From contig NZ_CP066369.1 of assembly GCF_016406305.1 (NCBI RefSeq), positions 638,501 to 702,500 on the forward strand: DNA of 64,000 nucleotides. Reading direction: 5' to 3'. The position numbers were made by a program, and so were the translations under genes. A model generated the notes under the pieces. The model was given only the letters and a program-made list of their open reading frames with translations. It was not told where the DNA came from and ran no database searches. The DNA is from Shewanella putrefaciens (GTDB lineage Bacteria; Pseudomonadota; Gammaproteobacteria; Enterobacterales; Shewanellaceae). Shown one piece after another: positions 36,533 through 46,331 of the stretch (position 1 is its first letter; every line of letters starts with the position of its first letter).

Positions 36533-37471
36533 CTAATAACCTGTGCTCATACGGGCGGCGAAGCCCTTGATAGTATTTAAACAATTCTGCCATGCACTCT
36601 CATTATCTAAATTAAGCAGCAGTTGGGATTGGCGGTAGTTTGGTGTCTCTAAAGTGACGGCCAAGGTTCTACGTTGCTCTGCGGTGCTGAGGGATGCGGG
36701 GTGACCATCTGGTGATTGAATATCCAGAATGGGCATAGTGAGTTTGGCCAGTTTTTCGGCCAAGGCTTGATTGCGTTCTTCATCCTCACTGTAGGGATTG
36801 ATCACTATCAGTACATCGGGGTTGGCAATTTTCTTTTGGCTTAAAAGGCTGATTAAAAGCTCGGCACTTTGGTCGGCGGTAATTAACACTCTTTTGCCGG
36901 GATAATCGGCCCCAACTGTCTCGAGTTGAGACAGGCTTTTAACGAGAAAGTCCTCCTGTTCGAGCAAATGTTTACGGCTGTTTTCAGGGAGGGTTTTGGG
37001 GCTGGGTTTATTGGATGGCGTGCTGAGTTGTGCCGCGCCTGGGGAGGCGACTTCCTCTGCTGCGGTGGCAAAGTTTGGGGTCGGTGGCTCAGTGGGGGGC
37101 GTGAGGCTCAAACTCGCCCAACCCGCGGGATTAATATTGCGCCGCACAAAGGCTATCAGCCCTGGCGCATCCGCCGTGCCATTGGTGGCGGGTAAAATAA
37201 TGCTGGCACCCCGCTTTTGTTTGCCCTCCCATGGGCGAACTAAGAGCTCAACGGGCTGGTTGTCTATGGTGATTTGTTTGACTTCTTGGCTGGGGAAATA
37301 GCTTCTATTGGGCTTTACGGCAGGCGTTACTGTGGGCGTCGCTGGTTTTGTTTCTGGCTCTGTCTTTGTCGCTGATCCTGTCTTTGGTTCAGGCTCAGGT
37401 TCTGCACTGAGGCAGGGTAAAGTGATAAGGCTAAGGGAAAGACCAAATACAATAGGGAAGATGCGCGCCAT
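36533..37471 (-). CDS. DUF3530 family exported protein
   Basis: A 312-residue protein with a signal peptide (MARIFPIVFGLSLSLITLPCLSA) and a Pro/Glu/Thr/Lys low-complexity linker of about 35 residues (EPEPEPKTGSATKTEP), then DUF3530: GASIILPATNG, FVRRNINPAGWASLSLTPP, LITADQSAELLISLL, DVLIVINPY, PILDIQSPDGHP. The fold suggests an alpha/beta-hydrolase relative; the catalytic Ser motif is not evident. The ATG at 37471 is chosen over the GTG at 37486, with AGGTGG upstream. Confidence 0.75.
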   Translation of the reverse strand: MARIFPIVFGLSLSLITLPCLSAEPEPEPKTGSATKTEPETKPATPTVTPAVKPNRSYFPSQEVKQITIDNQPVELLVRPWEGKQKRGASIILPATNGTADAPGLIAFVRRNINPAGWASLSLTPPTEPPTPNFATAAEEVASPGAAQLSTPSNKPSPKTLPENSRKHLLEQEDFLVKSLSQLETVGADYPGKRVLITADQSAELLISLLSQKKIANPDVLIVINPYSEDEERNQALAEKLAKLTMPILDIQSPDGHPASLSTAEQRRTLAVTLETPNYRQSQLLLNLDNESAWQNCLNTIKGFAARMSTGY

Positions 37472-37536
37472 AGAATAGATAACCACCTGTGTAGTCTTAT
37501 AAATTCACTTAGGCTGAGTATAATCTTTTAGTTAAA

Positions 37537-37566
37537 CAAACGCCCAGTCTATTGGCTGGGCGTTTG
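37537..37566. terminator. Rho-independent terminator after rapA
   Basis: CAAACGCCCAG (37537-37547) pairs with CTGGGCGTTTG (37556-37566), loop of eight. On the minus strand the hairpin sits 26 bases after the rapA stop. Confidence 0.7.
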
Positions 37567-37591
37567 CTTGAGTATCGAAGGCGCGTCCGCG

Positions 37592-40498
37592 TTATACGTG
37601 GCTCACTAATACCATTCGAATCGCATCGAGTTGTAGCTGAGTATCGTCGAGGTAGTTAGTGAGTTCCTGCATTTGGTTGCGAAGGTAGGTTAACTCTTCC
37701 TCACGGATATTGGGGTTAACCGCCTTAAGGGACTCTAAACGATCTAACTCGCCCGTTAATTGTGTGGTCATTTTCTCGCGGGCCTGGGTAATGAGATCGT
37801 CCACCGCGAGCTGGGCATATTCCTCGCCCTTCGCAAATAAGGGGTGCAGGATTGGCTGTGACGCCGTGACCAACTTACTGCCAATATGGCGATTCACTGC
37901 GCTCAGCTGTTTATCGAAACTGGCGTAATCCACCTTAGCGGATAAGTCATTGCCATTTTTATCCAGCAAGATGCGCACGGGTGTCGGCGGCAAGTAACGG
38001 TATAACTGGCTCGATTTTGGCGCCGATGCATCGGCCATGTAGATGAGTTCTAAGAATAAGGTGCCCGCTGGCAGGGCTTTATTCTTCAGAATCGCCACGC
38101 TAGTGGTGCCGGTTTCTGAGCCTGTGATCAAATCTAGACCCGTTTGTACTAACGGATGTTCTTGGGTGATCAGCGCAATATCATCGCGAGATAACGCAGT
38201 GTCGCGGTCGAAGGTCACAGTCACGCCATCCTCTGGCAAGCCAGGATACGTTGGGAACATCATGTGCTCACTCGGACGCAGAATAATCGAGTTTTCGCCT
38301 CTATCTTCTTGATCGACACCGATAATATCCCATAAACGAATCACCGAACCTATCAGTTGGGTATCCTGATCACTCTGGGCTAAACGCTCGACAATGGCTT
38401 TGGCCTTCTCGCCGCCGTGGGAGTTGATTTCCAGCAGCTTATCGCGGCCTTGCTCCATGGCATGCTTGAGTTCTTTATAGCGGGTTTGGGTGTGGTTGAG
38501 CAGGTTGGTCAGCTCGTCACAGTCGTCACCCACAAGCACGTTTAACAGATCTTCGGCAAATTCACTGTAAAGCACATGGCCGCTTGGGCAGGTCAGTTCA
38601 AAGGCATTTAGCCCTTGGTGATACCACTGCATTAGACGCTCTTGCGCCGTATCTACCAGATAAGGCAAGTGAATTTGGATATCATTTTTCTGGCCGATAC
38701 GGTCTAAACGACCGATGCGCTGTTCCAATAGATCGGGGTTGAGCGGCAGATCGAACAGTACTAAGTGGCTGGCAAATTGGAAGTTACGTCCTTCAGAGCC
38801 AATTTCAGAGCAGATCAACGCCTGGGCGCCGCCTTCCTCTTGGGCGAAGTAAGCGCCGGCTTTATCGCGCTCGATGATCGACATGCCCTCGTGGAATACC
38901 GTCGCTTGAATACCTTCACGGGTGCGTAGGGCTTCCTCTAGGCTTAGTGCGGTTTCTGCACCGCTGGCAATGATCAGCACTTTTTTGCTGCGGTGGGATT
39001 TTAAGAACTCGATTAACCAATCCACGCGGGGATCGAAGCGCCACCAACTGGCACTGTTATCCTCAAATTCTTGATAGAGTTTTTCAGGGCTCAGGGCCTG
39101 GGCGGCTTTGGCTTCTAAGGTTTTATGGCCACCCATCATACCGCTCACGCGCATGGCGGTGAGGTATTGTTCTGGCATGGTCTGGGAATGCGGATTAAAA
39201 AAGCGCTGTGGAAAGCCTTTTACCGAGGCGCGGCTGTTACGGTAAAGCACGCGGCCAGTGCCGTGGCGGTCGAGTAATTCCTGCAACAATTCACTACGGG
39301 CGGCCTGCTGGGTCTCGCTGTCTATACCGTCGGCTTGGATTAAACGGATGCTCGGCGCTATATCTTTCTCGCTGAGTAATTCGGTTAAGCTGTTGATTGC
39401 CGCATCGGGCAATTTTGCCTCGCTCGCTAAGGCTTCGGCGGCAAGGGCCACTTCTTTGTAGCTGTGTTCTTCGGTTAAGAAGGCATCGTAATCGTAGAAA
39501 CGATCCGGATCGAGCAGGCGTAAACGGGCGAAGTGGCTCTCATGGCCGAGTTGATCCGGCGTTGCGGTTAACAGCAACACGCCGGGGACAACTTCACTTA
39601 AGGCTTCAACTACTTGGTAGGCGCGGCTCGGCGCCTCTTCAGTCCATTCTAAATGGTGGGCTTCATCGACGACTAACAGATCCCAGTCGGCGTCTATGGC
39701 TTGATCGAGACGTTTTTTCTTACGCAGTAATTCGAGTGAACAAATCACTAATTGCTCTGTGTAGAACGGGTTGTCATTGTCGGCGTAGGCCTCGACGCAG
39801 CGGTCCTCATCGAATACCGAGAAGCGCAGGTTAAAGCGGCGCAGCATTTCCACTAGCCACTGATGGCGTAGGGTGTCTGGGACTATGATCAGCACTCGCT
39901 CGGCGCGGCCGGTTAGTAGTTGCTGGTGAATAATCAGGCCGGCTTCAATGGTTTTGCCTAAGCCGACTTCATCGGCAAGGAGAACCCGCGGCGCATAACG
40001 GCGGCCGACTTCATGGGCAATCCACATCTGATGTGGAATGAGCCCGACGCGCGGGCCCTGCAGACCGAGCAGATCTGAGGTCGCGAGTTTGTGGCGCAGC
40101 ATTTGGCATTGATAACGCATACCAAAACGGTCGAGGCGGTCAATTTGGCCGGCGAATAAACGGTCTTGGGGTTTATTGAAACGAATATTGTGGTTTAGCA
40201 GGGTTTCACGCAGGGTCGCTGGTTCACCCGTTTCGCTATGGATGCCGTGGTAAATCACTATGCCATCTTTCTCGGTCAATTCACTGACCGCAAGGCTCCA
40301 GCCTTCGTGGCTTTCAACCGTATCGCCGGGATTGTATATAACGCGTGTCAGAGGGGCTTCTGCTCGGGAGAACATGCGGTTCTCACCCGTTGCAGGGAAT
40401 AACACAGTGACCATACGGCCTTCTACTTGAACCACAGTTCCTAAACCAAGCTCTGACTCGGTATCACTTATCCAACGTTGACCTAAGGCGAACGGCAT
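37592..40498 (-). CDS. rapA: RNA polymerase-associated protein RapA
   Basis: A 968-residue Swi2/Snf2-type ATPase that recycles RNA polymerase. Order: N-terminal Tudor-like domains (about 1-110), helicase ATPase with Walker [18 protein letters not shown] box [10 protein letters not shown] and [10 protein letters not shown], then the C-terminal helicase half ([32 protein letters not shown] in several blocks) and the RapA C-terminal domain. The length matches E. coli RapA (968). It ends in a terminator. Confidence 0.96.
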   Translation of the reverse strand: MPFALGQRWISDTESELGLGTVVQVEGRMVTVLFPATGENRMFSRAEAPLTRVIYNPGDTVESHEGWSLAVSELTEKDGIVIYHGIHSETGEPATLRETLLNHNIRFNKPQDRLFAGQIDRLDRFGMRYQCQMLRHKLATSDLLGLQGPRVGLIPHQMWIAHEVGRRYAPRVLLADEVGLGKTIEAGLIIHQQLLTGRAERVLIIVPDTLRHQWLVEMLRRFNLRFSVFDEDRCVEAYADNDNPFYTEQLVICSLELLRKKKRLDQAIDADWDLLVVDEAHHLEWTEEAPSRAYQVVEALSEVVPGVLLLTATPDQLGHESHFARLRLLDPDRFYDYDAFLTEEHSYKEVALAAEALASEAKLPDAAINSLTELLSEKDIAPSIRLIQADGIDSETQQAARSELLQELLDRHGTGRVLYRNSRASVKGFPQRFFNPHSQTMPEQYLTAMRVSGMMGGHKTLEAKAAQALSPEKLYQEFEDNSASWWRFDPRVDWLIEFLKSHRSKKVLIIASGAETALSLEEALRTREGIQATVFHEGMSIIERDKAGAYFAQEEGGAQALICSEIGSEGRNFQFASHLVLFDLPLNPDLLEQRIGRLDRIGQKNDIQIHLPYLVDTAQERLMQWYHQGLNAFELTCPSGHVLYSEFAEDLLNVLVGDDCDELTNLLNHTQTRYKELKHAMEQGRDKLLEINSHGGEKAKAIVERLAQSDQDTQLIGSVIRLWDIIGVDQEDRGENSIILRPSEHMMFPTYPGLPEDGVTVTFDRDTALSRDDIALITQEHPLVQTGLDLITGSETGTTSVAILKNKALPAGTLFLELIYMADASAPKSSQLYRYLPPTPVRILLDKNGNDLSAKVDYASFDKQLSAVNRHIGSKLVTASQPILHPLFAKGEEYAQLAVDDLITQAREKMTTQLTGELDRLESLKAVNPNIREEELTYLRNQMQELTNYLDDTQLQLDAIRMVLVSHV

Positions 40499-40906
40499 CT
40501 TAAATTCTCATTTCTAGGCGGACTCTAACAAAGGGCGCGTATGTTATACCAATACTAGGGATATTTAAATCGCCCTCTCACTCGTTAGAGCCTAATTCCC
40601 CGAGTGGTAGATTACAAATTGAGCGACTAAGAAAATTGTTGAACCCGTGATAAGTCGCTTGTCATGCTAGTGTCATATTAGGGGCGATACACTGCCTTGG
40701 GTCTGTGAGGTAAACACAGGTTGCGGTATTGTTATCTACTGAGTTTAGTGCCAATATCAACTTAAGGTTAAAGTGTGAGTAAAGTGCTATCGACTTGAAC
40801 CTTATGATCATTTTTTGCCATATGCTCAGCCAGTAATAGGAGCCGTGTTACTTTTATTGAGACTCAAAAGTGTGTTTAAACTTTACTGAAGTACTCTGGA
40901 GGCGCC
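40499..40906. other. Intergenic region, divergent rapA/phoH-like promoters
   Basis: 408 bp. It contains a short inverted repeat CTGTG-N7-CACAG near 40709-40725 but not a proper CRP site. I see no convincing ORF, RNA gene or -35/-10 pair. Confidence 0.4.
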
Positions 40907-42301
40907 ATGGAACAAGACGACAGAAAGTTGTTTGTACTGGATACCAATGTGTTATTACATGAACCTTTGGCGATCTATTCGTTTAAGGAGCACGACGTAG
41001 TCATTCCAATGACAGTGCTCGAAGAGTTAGACCAGATAAAAGATCGAAAGAGTGATGTGAGTCGGGATGCTAGGGTCGCCATCAGGGCACTTGAAGATAC
41101 CTTAGGCGGTGATACTACACCGGAGCAGATTATCAACGGCGTTCCTTTGCCCAGCCGAGAGGGGCATGCCGATGCGATAGGTTCGCTCTCTATCTTCCCC
41201 GATCACCTCGTCGATTTTACCCTAGGCGCCTTGCCGGGGGATGGCAATGACAACCGCATTATCAACACTGCACTGCATCTACAAAACCTGCATCATCCAC
41301 GGACCGTGGTATTAGTCACTAAAGATATCAATATGCGCCTCAAGGCGAAGGGCGCGGGCATTCAATTGGTTGAAGATTATCGCACCGACCAATTGATTGA
41401 TGATATTCGCTTCCTCAGTAAAGGTTTTTATCAGTTTGAGGGGAATTTTTGGGAGCATTTAAACAAAGTGTCCACCGAGCGCCACGGCAGACATACTATC
41501 CATGAAGTGCCAATTAAAGACTTAGATACCGATCAATTTTATATTAACCAATATCTTATCGACACGGAGTCGGATTTTTGTGGTCGCGTTACCGAACGCA
41601 GTGACACCCATCTGCATATTTTAGATTTAGGCCGCGAGCGGATGAAAAACCTTGAGGCATGGGGGGTTAAGCCTAAGAATGTTTACCAAGGCATGGCGCT
41701 GCAAGCCTTGCTCGATCCCGATATCGATCTGGTGATCTTAACTGGGCCTGCTGGTTGCGGTAAAACCTTGCTCGCCATGGCGGCCGCCCTAGAACTGGTG
41801 GTTGAGCGTAATCGCTACGACAAAGTGATTGTCACCCGTAATACCCCTGAAATCGCCGAATCAATCGGCTTCCTGCCCGGCACCGAAGAAGAGAAAATGA
41901 TGCCTTGGCTGGCGGCCATTACCGACACCTTAGAAGTGCTGCACAAGAATGATGTGAATCCGACGGGTAGCCTCAATTACATCATGGAGAAGGCCAACAT
42001 TCAGTTTAAGTCGATTAACTTTATGCGCGGGCGCTCGATCCAAAACTCCGTTGTCTTATTGGATGAGTGCCAAAACCTCACCGCCTCGCAGATCAAAACC
42101 ATGATCACCCGTATGGGCGAGGGTACAAAACTGATTTGTTGCGGTAACTTAGCACAGATTGACTCTAACTATCTAACCGCCGTTACTTCGGGGCTGACCT
42201 ATATAGTCGAACGTTTTAAAGACTTTGAAGGCAGCGCAAATCTGTACCTCAACGGTGTCGTGCGTTCACGCCTCGCCGAATACGCCGAAGAGCACTTATA
42301 A
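40907..42301 (+). CDS. PIN-PhoH family ATPase
   Basis: A 464-residue protein fusing an N-terminal PIN-type RNase domain (about 8-145: DTNVLLHEP, with acidic residues in EELDQIKD, SRDAR and DGNDNR) to a PhoH ATPase domain (about 235-460: Walker A GPAGCGKTLLAM, Walker B VVLLDECQN). PhoH2-type toxins share this pair and unwind and cleave RNA; this longer form resembles the YlaK/PhoH-like group. GGAGG just before ATG supports the start. No antitoxin-like gene is adjacent. Confidence 0.92.
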   Translation: MEQDDRKLFVLDTNVLLHEPLAIYSFKEHDVVIPMTVLEELDQIKDRKSDVSRDARVAIRALEDTLGGDTTPEQIINGVPLPSREGHADAIGSLSIFPDHLVDFTLGALPGDGNDNRIINTALHLQNLHHPRTVVLVTKDINMRLKAKGAGIQLVEDYRTDQLIDDIRFLSKGFYQFEGNFWEHLNKVSTERHGRHTIHEVPIKDLDTDQFYINQYLIDTESDFCGRVTERSDTHLHILDLGRERMKNLEAWGVKPKNVYQGMALQALLDPDIDLVILTGPAGCGKTLLAMAAALELVVERNRYDKVIVTRNTPEIAESIGFLPGTEEEKMMPWLAAITDTLEVLHKNDVNPTGSLNYIMEKANIQFKSINFMRGRSIQNSVVLLDECQNLTASQIKTMITRMGEGTKLICCGNLAQIDSNYLTAVTSGLTYIVERFKDFEGSANLYLNGVVRSRLAEYAEEHL

Positions 42302-42510
42302 GCCTATCGGTAAGCTTGTTACAAAAGGTCTCATCTTTGAGGCCTTTGTTTTTCGTCCTGCTTTTCTTTTTTAATCGACTTATCATGGGCATGGATGGCA
42401 TTCGGCCAATAATTATTTGATGTGATTGAGGGTTTCTTCCTGCTAGTATATTAGCCCAATAGTTTTTGCCGCCGATGGCTAAAATCAAGCGCTGCAAGCA
42501 AGGGTAGTGG

Positions 42511-45500
42511 ATGAAATCGAGTGAGCCGGATCTCCAACTAAAATCGCCGATCCAGAAGAATTACAACCGTGCCGTTTTTTATACGTATATTGGCGTTATT
42601 GTCATGTCGTTATTAACCGCATGGATGTTTTTCGATCGTCAGAAAACCCAACAAATGGAACAGCGTGAGGAACAGGTTGAGCGCCATGTGCTGCAAATCG
42701 ACTTGTTACTCGAGTCGAGTATTCGCGCGGTAAAGAGTTTACGGGACGTTGCCGTCGATCATTTACGTTTAGGTGAGTTAGTCCGTAAAGATCGCTTACC
42801 TCAATATGGAAAATTTAACGAAAGCGGCCAGTATTTTACCTTAGAACCTAACTACGCTAAGGGCGGCAAGCCTTTCACCAATATGGGGCGGATCACCGGC
42901 GCTGGGTCCCTCGATGGTCGTAGCGATAAGTTTTATCAAGAACTGGAGATGTTGTTCGAGCTATCTTTGTCTTTCCCTGTCGCTAAGGAAGCGGCCCCCA
43001 AGGCCTCGGCGATTTACTATCTTTCCAGGCAAAGGATAATGTCCTATTTCCCCTGGACCAATGACGAACAACGCTTTCGGGATGAGCTGCTCAACAAGAA
43101 ACAATTCCAATACGCTACCCCGGCGATGAACCCGCAGCGCAGTGTATTTTGGAGTGAGGCCTATGTGGACTCGACGGGCAAGGGGCTGCTGACAACCTTA
43201 GGTGTGCCCGTCTACCTTGAAGATGAATTTATGGGGTCAATCAATTTAGATATGACCTTGGCCTCGCTGGCGCGGCAAATTCGAGTCTATTTTAAGATGC
43301 CGGGCACAGTGATCTTGCTCGATCAGCAGAACAATATTTTATCCCATAGTGATTTTGACAATTCCGACATCAATCGGGTCTATCACATCAGTCAACGTAT
43401 TCCCTCCGAACTGCATTCTTTGCCCGAGTCTGAATTATTCGATGCCCATGAAGGCATAATCCGCAACGGTTACTATATCCACTCGGTTGCCCTGCATAAC
43501 GCGCCGTGGCGTTTATTGTATTTGCAGGATGAGGACGATCTATTCCAAGACTCGTGGGAAAAATTACAGCTGACCTTTATTTTGGTGGTTATCGCCCTCT
43601 CAGTGCTGGTGACCATAGTGCATTGGCAGACGCGCCGCTCCTTTGTGAGCCCTGCATCGCGCCTGTTATCACACCTCGAGGGCTGCTCCCAAGAGCCCCG
43701 CAAGCCTCCCGAGAAAATTACCCATGGCTGGGAACCTTGGTTCCTATTGGTCAGTCGGATTTTTGAAGAAAACAAACAATATACCCACCATCTGGCGGAG
43801 CAAAATAAACGGCTCGATAAGCTCGTGGCGCGGCGCACCGAGCGTTTAAAAGAAACCACAGAGCGGCGTGAACGTGAGTATGCATTACTGCGATCCCTAC
43901 TCGATTCAATCCCTGAAGCGATTGTCTTTAAAGATAAAGAAGGCAACTACTTAGGTTGTAACAAGGCGGCGGAGCGCATGCTGGGTTACACCGAGAGTGA
44001 GATGATAGGCCTGTCTTCGGAGGATTTAACGTCGCCTGAAATGGGGATACGGATCCGCGCCGAGGATGAGCAGGTGCTCAAGGATCGTACACCACTGCGC
44101 TACCAGGAAAAGGTCGAACTGGCGGGCAAGCCCCTACTGCTCGATACCTTAAAACTGCCATTCTATAACCGCCGCGGCGAGCTACAGGGCTTGATTGCCG
44201 TATGGCGTGATGTGACGCGGGAATACGAATCCGCCGAGCAATTACGGCTCTCGGAGGAGCGTTACCACTTAGCCATGGACGCGGTGGAGGATGGCCTGTG
44301 GGACTGGTATCTCGATTCGGAACAGATCATCTGTAACCCAGCCTATTATTCAATGCTGGGGTATAAAACCAATGAATTCCCAGCCCTATTGTCGGCAATT
44401 GATCAATTAACCCATCCGGATGACCGTATTCGGGTGGAGGAATACCGTAATCAATACCTGCAAAATCCCGTCGATGCCTATGAAATTGAGTTTCGTATAC
44501 TGGGTAAAAATGGCAGTTATCATTGGGTGCTTTCCCGCGGCCGGGTGGTCGAGTTTACCGCCGATGGTCAACCTAAGCGGATGTTGGGGACACATAAAGA
44601 TATTACCCGACAAAAGAGTAACGAAGTGGCCTTGCTTGAGGCTAAGCAAGACGCCGAGTTAGCTAACCTTTACAAGAGTGAATTCCTGGCGAATATGAGC
44701 CATGAGATCCGCACGCCGATGAACGCCATTATTGGTATGTTGCAGCTCGCCCAGCGCACTTCGTTAACGGCGCAGCAAAAGGATTACCTTGAAAAGGCGG
44801 GATTCTCGGCGCAATCCCTGCTACGGATTATTAACGATATCCTCGACTTCTCTAAGATTGAAGCGGGTAAGCTTGAGCTTGAGCGGGTGCCATTCCCGCT
44901 GGATAAAGTGCTCGACCATGCACTCGATCTTAATGCGCTTAAGGCACAGGAGCAGGGCGTTGAACTGTTGCTCTATGCCCCCGTCACCGCCGGGCTTATC
45001 CTCAAGGGCGATCCACTGCGTTTAGGCCAAGTGCTGATTAACTTGCTCTCAAATGCGGTCAAATTTACCCAATCCGGTGAAATCGAACTGGGGTGTGAGG
45101 ATGTGGGCGAGCGGGATCACCGCATTACCCTGAAATTTTGGGTGCGTGATACCGGCATTGGTATTAGCAAAGATCAGCAGGAGAAACTGTTCGATGCCTT
45201 TGCCCAGGCCGACGGTTCGACGACCCGTAAGTATGGCGGCACAGGTTTAGGCCTGTCGATCAGTAAGCATCTAGTGTCTATGATGGGCGGCAAGATGCAG
45301 GTACAGAGCGAGCTTGGGGTGGGCAGTACCTTCAGCTTTACTATCAGTTTTGAAATTGCCGAAGAAGCGAAAATTGCGCCGCTAGTGGTACCGGAAAAAC
45401 TCAATAATTTACGTACCTTAGTGGTTGATGATAACCCGACGGCCCTGCAAATTTATTCCGCTGTGATGCGGGATTTCCACTTCGAAGTCGATACCGCCGC

Positions 45501-46221
45501 CAGCGGTGCCGAGGCCCTGTATAAGCTGTCACGGGATCCCATAGATCTATTGCTACTCGATTGGATGATGCCTGAAATGGACGGCGGTGATGTGATCAGC
45601 GCCATCGATACTATGGTGGCCGAGGGGCGTATCCCTAAGCGACCCATCATTATTATGATGACGGCCTATGCGGCAGAACCTTTACAGCATGAGGTGGATA
45701 GTGCCAATGTGTTTGCCGTGTTGCAAAAGCCCTTTAAGGCCTCGAGCCTGTTCGATGAAATCATCGCGGCCTTTGCCGATGAACCTAGATTAAACGTGGT
45801 TCAACCTAAAGTGGAAATCGAGTCAGAAGTAGGCGAGCACACGGGATTAGTGTTATTGGTGGAGGATAACTTTATCAACCAGCAAGTGGCGACCGAACTG
45901 TTAAAGAGTGCGGGCTATGAAGTGGTGCTGGCGGATAACGGCCAAATTGCCCTCGATACTATCGATTCCCGTCCATTCGATGCGGTATTGATGGATATTC
46001 AAATGCCAGTGATGGATGGCTTAACGGCGGCACGGGCGCTGCGGGAACGTTATAGTGCCGATGAGTTGCCTATTATTGCCATGACGGCCCATGCCATGTC
46101 GGGCGACAGGGAAAAGAGTTTAGCGGCGGGTATGAATGCCCATATTACTAAACCCATAGTGCTCAATGAGTTATTTGAAACCTTAAATCACTGGATCAAA
46201 CACAAACATCAGCATAGTTAA
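42511..46221 (+). CDS. Hybrid sensor histidine kinase, two receivers
   Basis: A 1236-residue inner-membrane kinase. Order: membrane helix about 24-41; periplasmic Cache-like sensor domain about 50-345; second membrane segment about 350-370; two PAS domains (about 460-580 and 585-705, the latter PAC-like); HisKA with H731 (NMSHEIRTPMNA); HATPase_c (NLLSNAVKF, DTGIGIS, GTGLGLS); receiver 1 (D1017) and receiver 2 (D1162). No Hpt domain is attached, so phosphotransfer needs a separate Hpt protein or direct partner. Neighbours give no hint of one. Confidence 0.93.
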   Translation: MKSSEPDLQLKSPIQKNYNRAVFYTYIGVIVMSLLTAWMFFDRQKTQQMEQREEQVERHVLQIDLLLESSIRAVKSLRDVAVDHLRLGELVRKDRLPQYGKFNESGQYFTLEPNYAKGGKPFTNMGRITGAGSLDGRSDKFYQELEMLFELSLSFPVAKEAAPKASAIYYLSRQRIMSYFPWTNDEQRFRDELLNKKQFQYATPAMNPQRSVFWSEAYVDSTGKGLLTTLGVPVYLEDEFMGSINLDMTLASLARQIRVYFKMPGTVILLDQQNNILSHSDFDNSDINRVYHISQRIPSELHSLPESELFDAHEGIIRNGYYIHSVALHNAPWRLLYLQDEDDLFQDSWEKLQLTFILVVIALSVLVTIVHWQTRRSFVSPASRLLSHLEGCSQEPRKPPEKITHGWEPWFLLVSRIFEENKQYTHHLAEQNKRLDKLVARRTERLKETTERREREYALLRSLLDSIPEAIVFKDKEGNYLGCNKAAERMLGYTESEMIGLSSEDLTSPEMGIRIRAEDEQVLKDRTPLRYQEKVELAGKPLLLDTLKLPFYNRRGELQGLIAVWRDVTREYESAEQLRLSEERYHLAMDAVEDGLWDWYLDSEQIICNPAYYSMLGYKTNEFPALLSAIDQLTHPDDRIRVEEYRNQYLQNPVDAYEIEFRILGKNGSYHWVLSRGRVVEFTADGQPKRMLGTHKDITRQKSNEVALLEAKQDAELANLYKSEFLANMSHEIRTPMNAIIGMLQLAQRTSLTAQQKDYLEKAGFSAQSLLRIINDILDFSKIEAGKLELERVPFPLDKVLDHALDLNALKAQEQGVELLLYAPVTAGLILKGDPLRLGQVLINLLSNAVKFTQSGEIELGCEDVGERDHRITLKFWVRDTGIGISKDQQEKLFDAFAQADGSTTRKYGGTGLGLSISKHLVSMMGGKMQVQSELGVGSTFSFTISFEIAEEAKIAPLVVPEKLNNLRTLVVDDNPTALQIYSAVMRDFHFEVDTAASGAEALYKLSRDPIDLLLLDWMMPEMDGGDVISAIDTMVAEGRIPKRPIIIMMTAYAAEPLQHEVDSANVFAVLQKPFKASSLFDEIIAAFADEPRLNVVQPKVEIESEVGEHTGLVLLVEDNFINQQVATELLKSAGYEVVLADNGQIALDTIDSRPFDAVLMDIQMPVMDGLTAARALRERYSADELPIIAMTAHAMSGDREKSLAAGMNAHITKPIVLNELFETLNHWIKHKHQHS

Positions 46222-46331
46222 TCTGAGCTTGGGGCCAGTGATGGCCCCGCGTTATTTAACTGCGCTACAGAGTATCGCGATTGCCAGTCGCCTATAGCGT
46301 CAATAATGCAGCCAGCCGAATAGGAGGAAAG

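Noticed and set aside
39397..39834. A 145-codon plus-strand frame opposite rapA, rich in Arg and Leu
   Set aside because: It is antisense to conserved helicase motifs, with composition expected from reading the complementary strand.
40709..40725. A TGTGA...CACA repeat as a CRP site upstream of the PIN-PhoH gene
   Set aside because: The spacing is one base short of the CRP consensus and the second half-site lacks the T.
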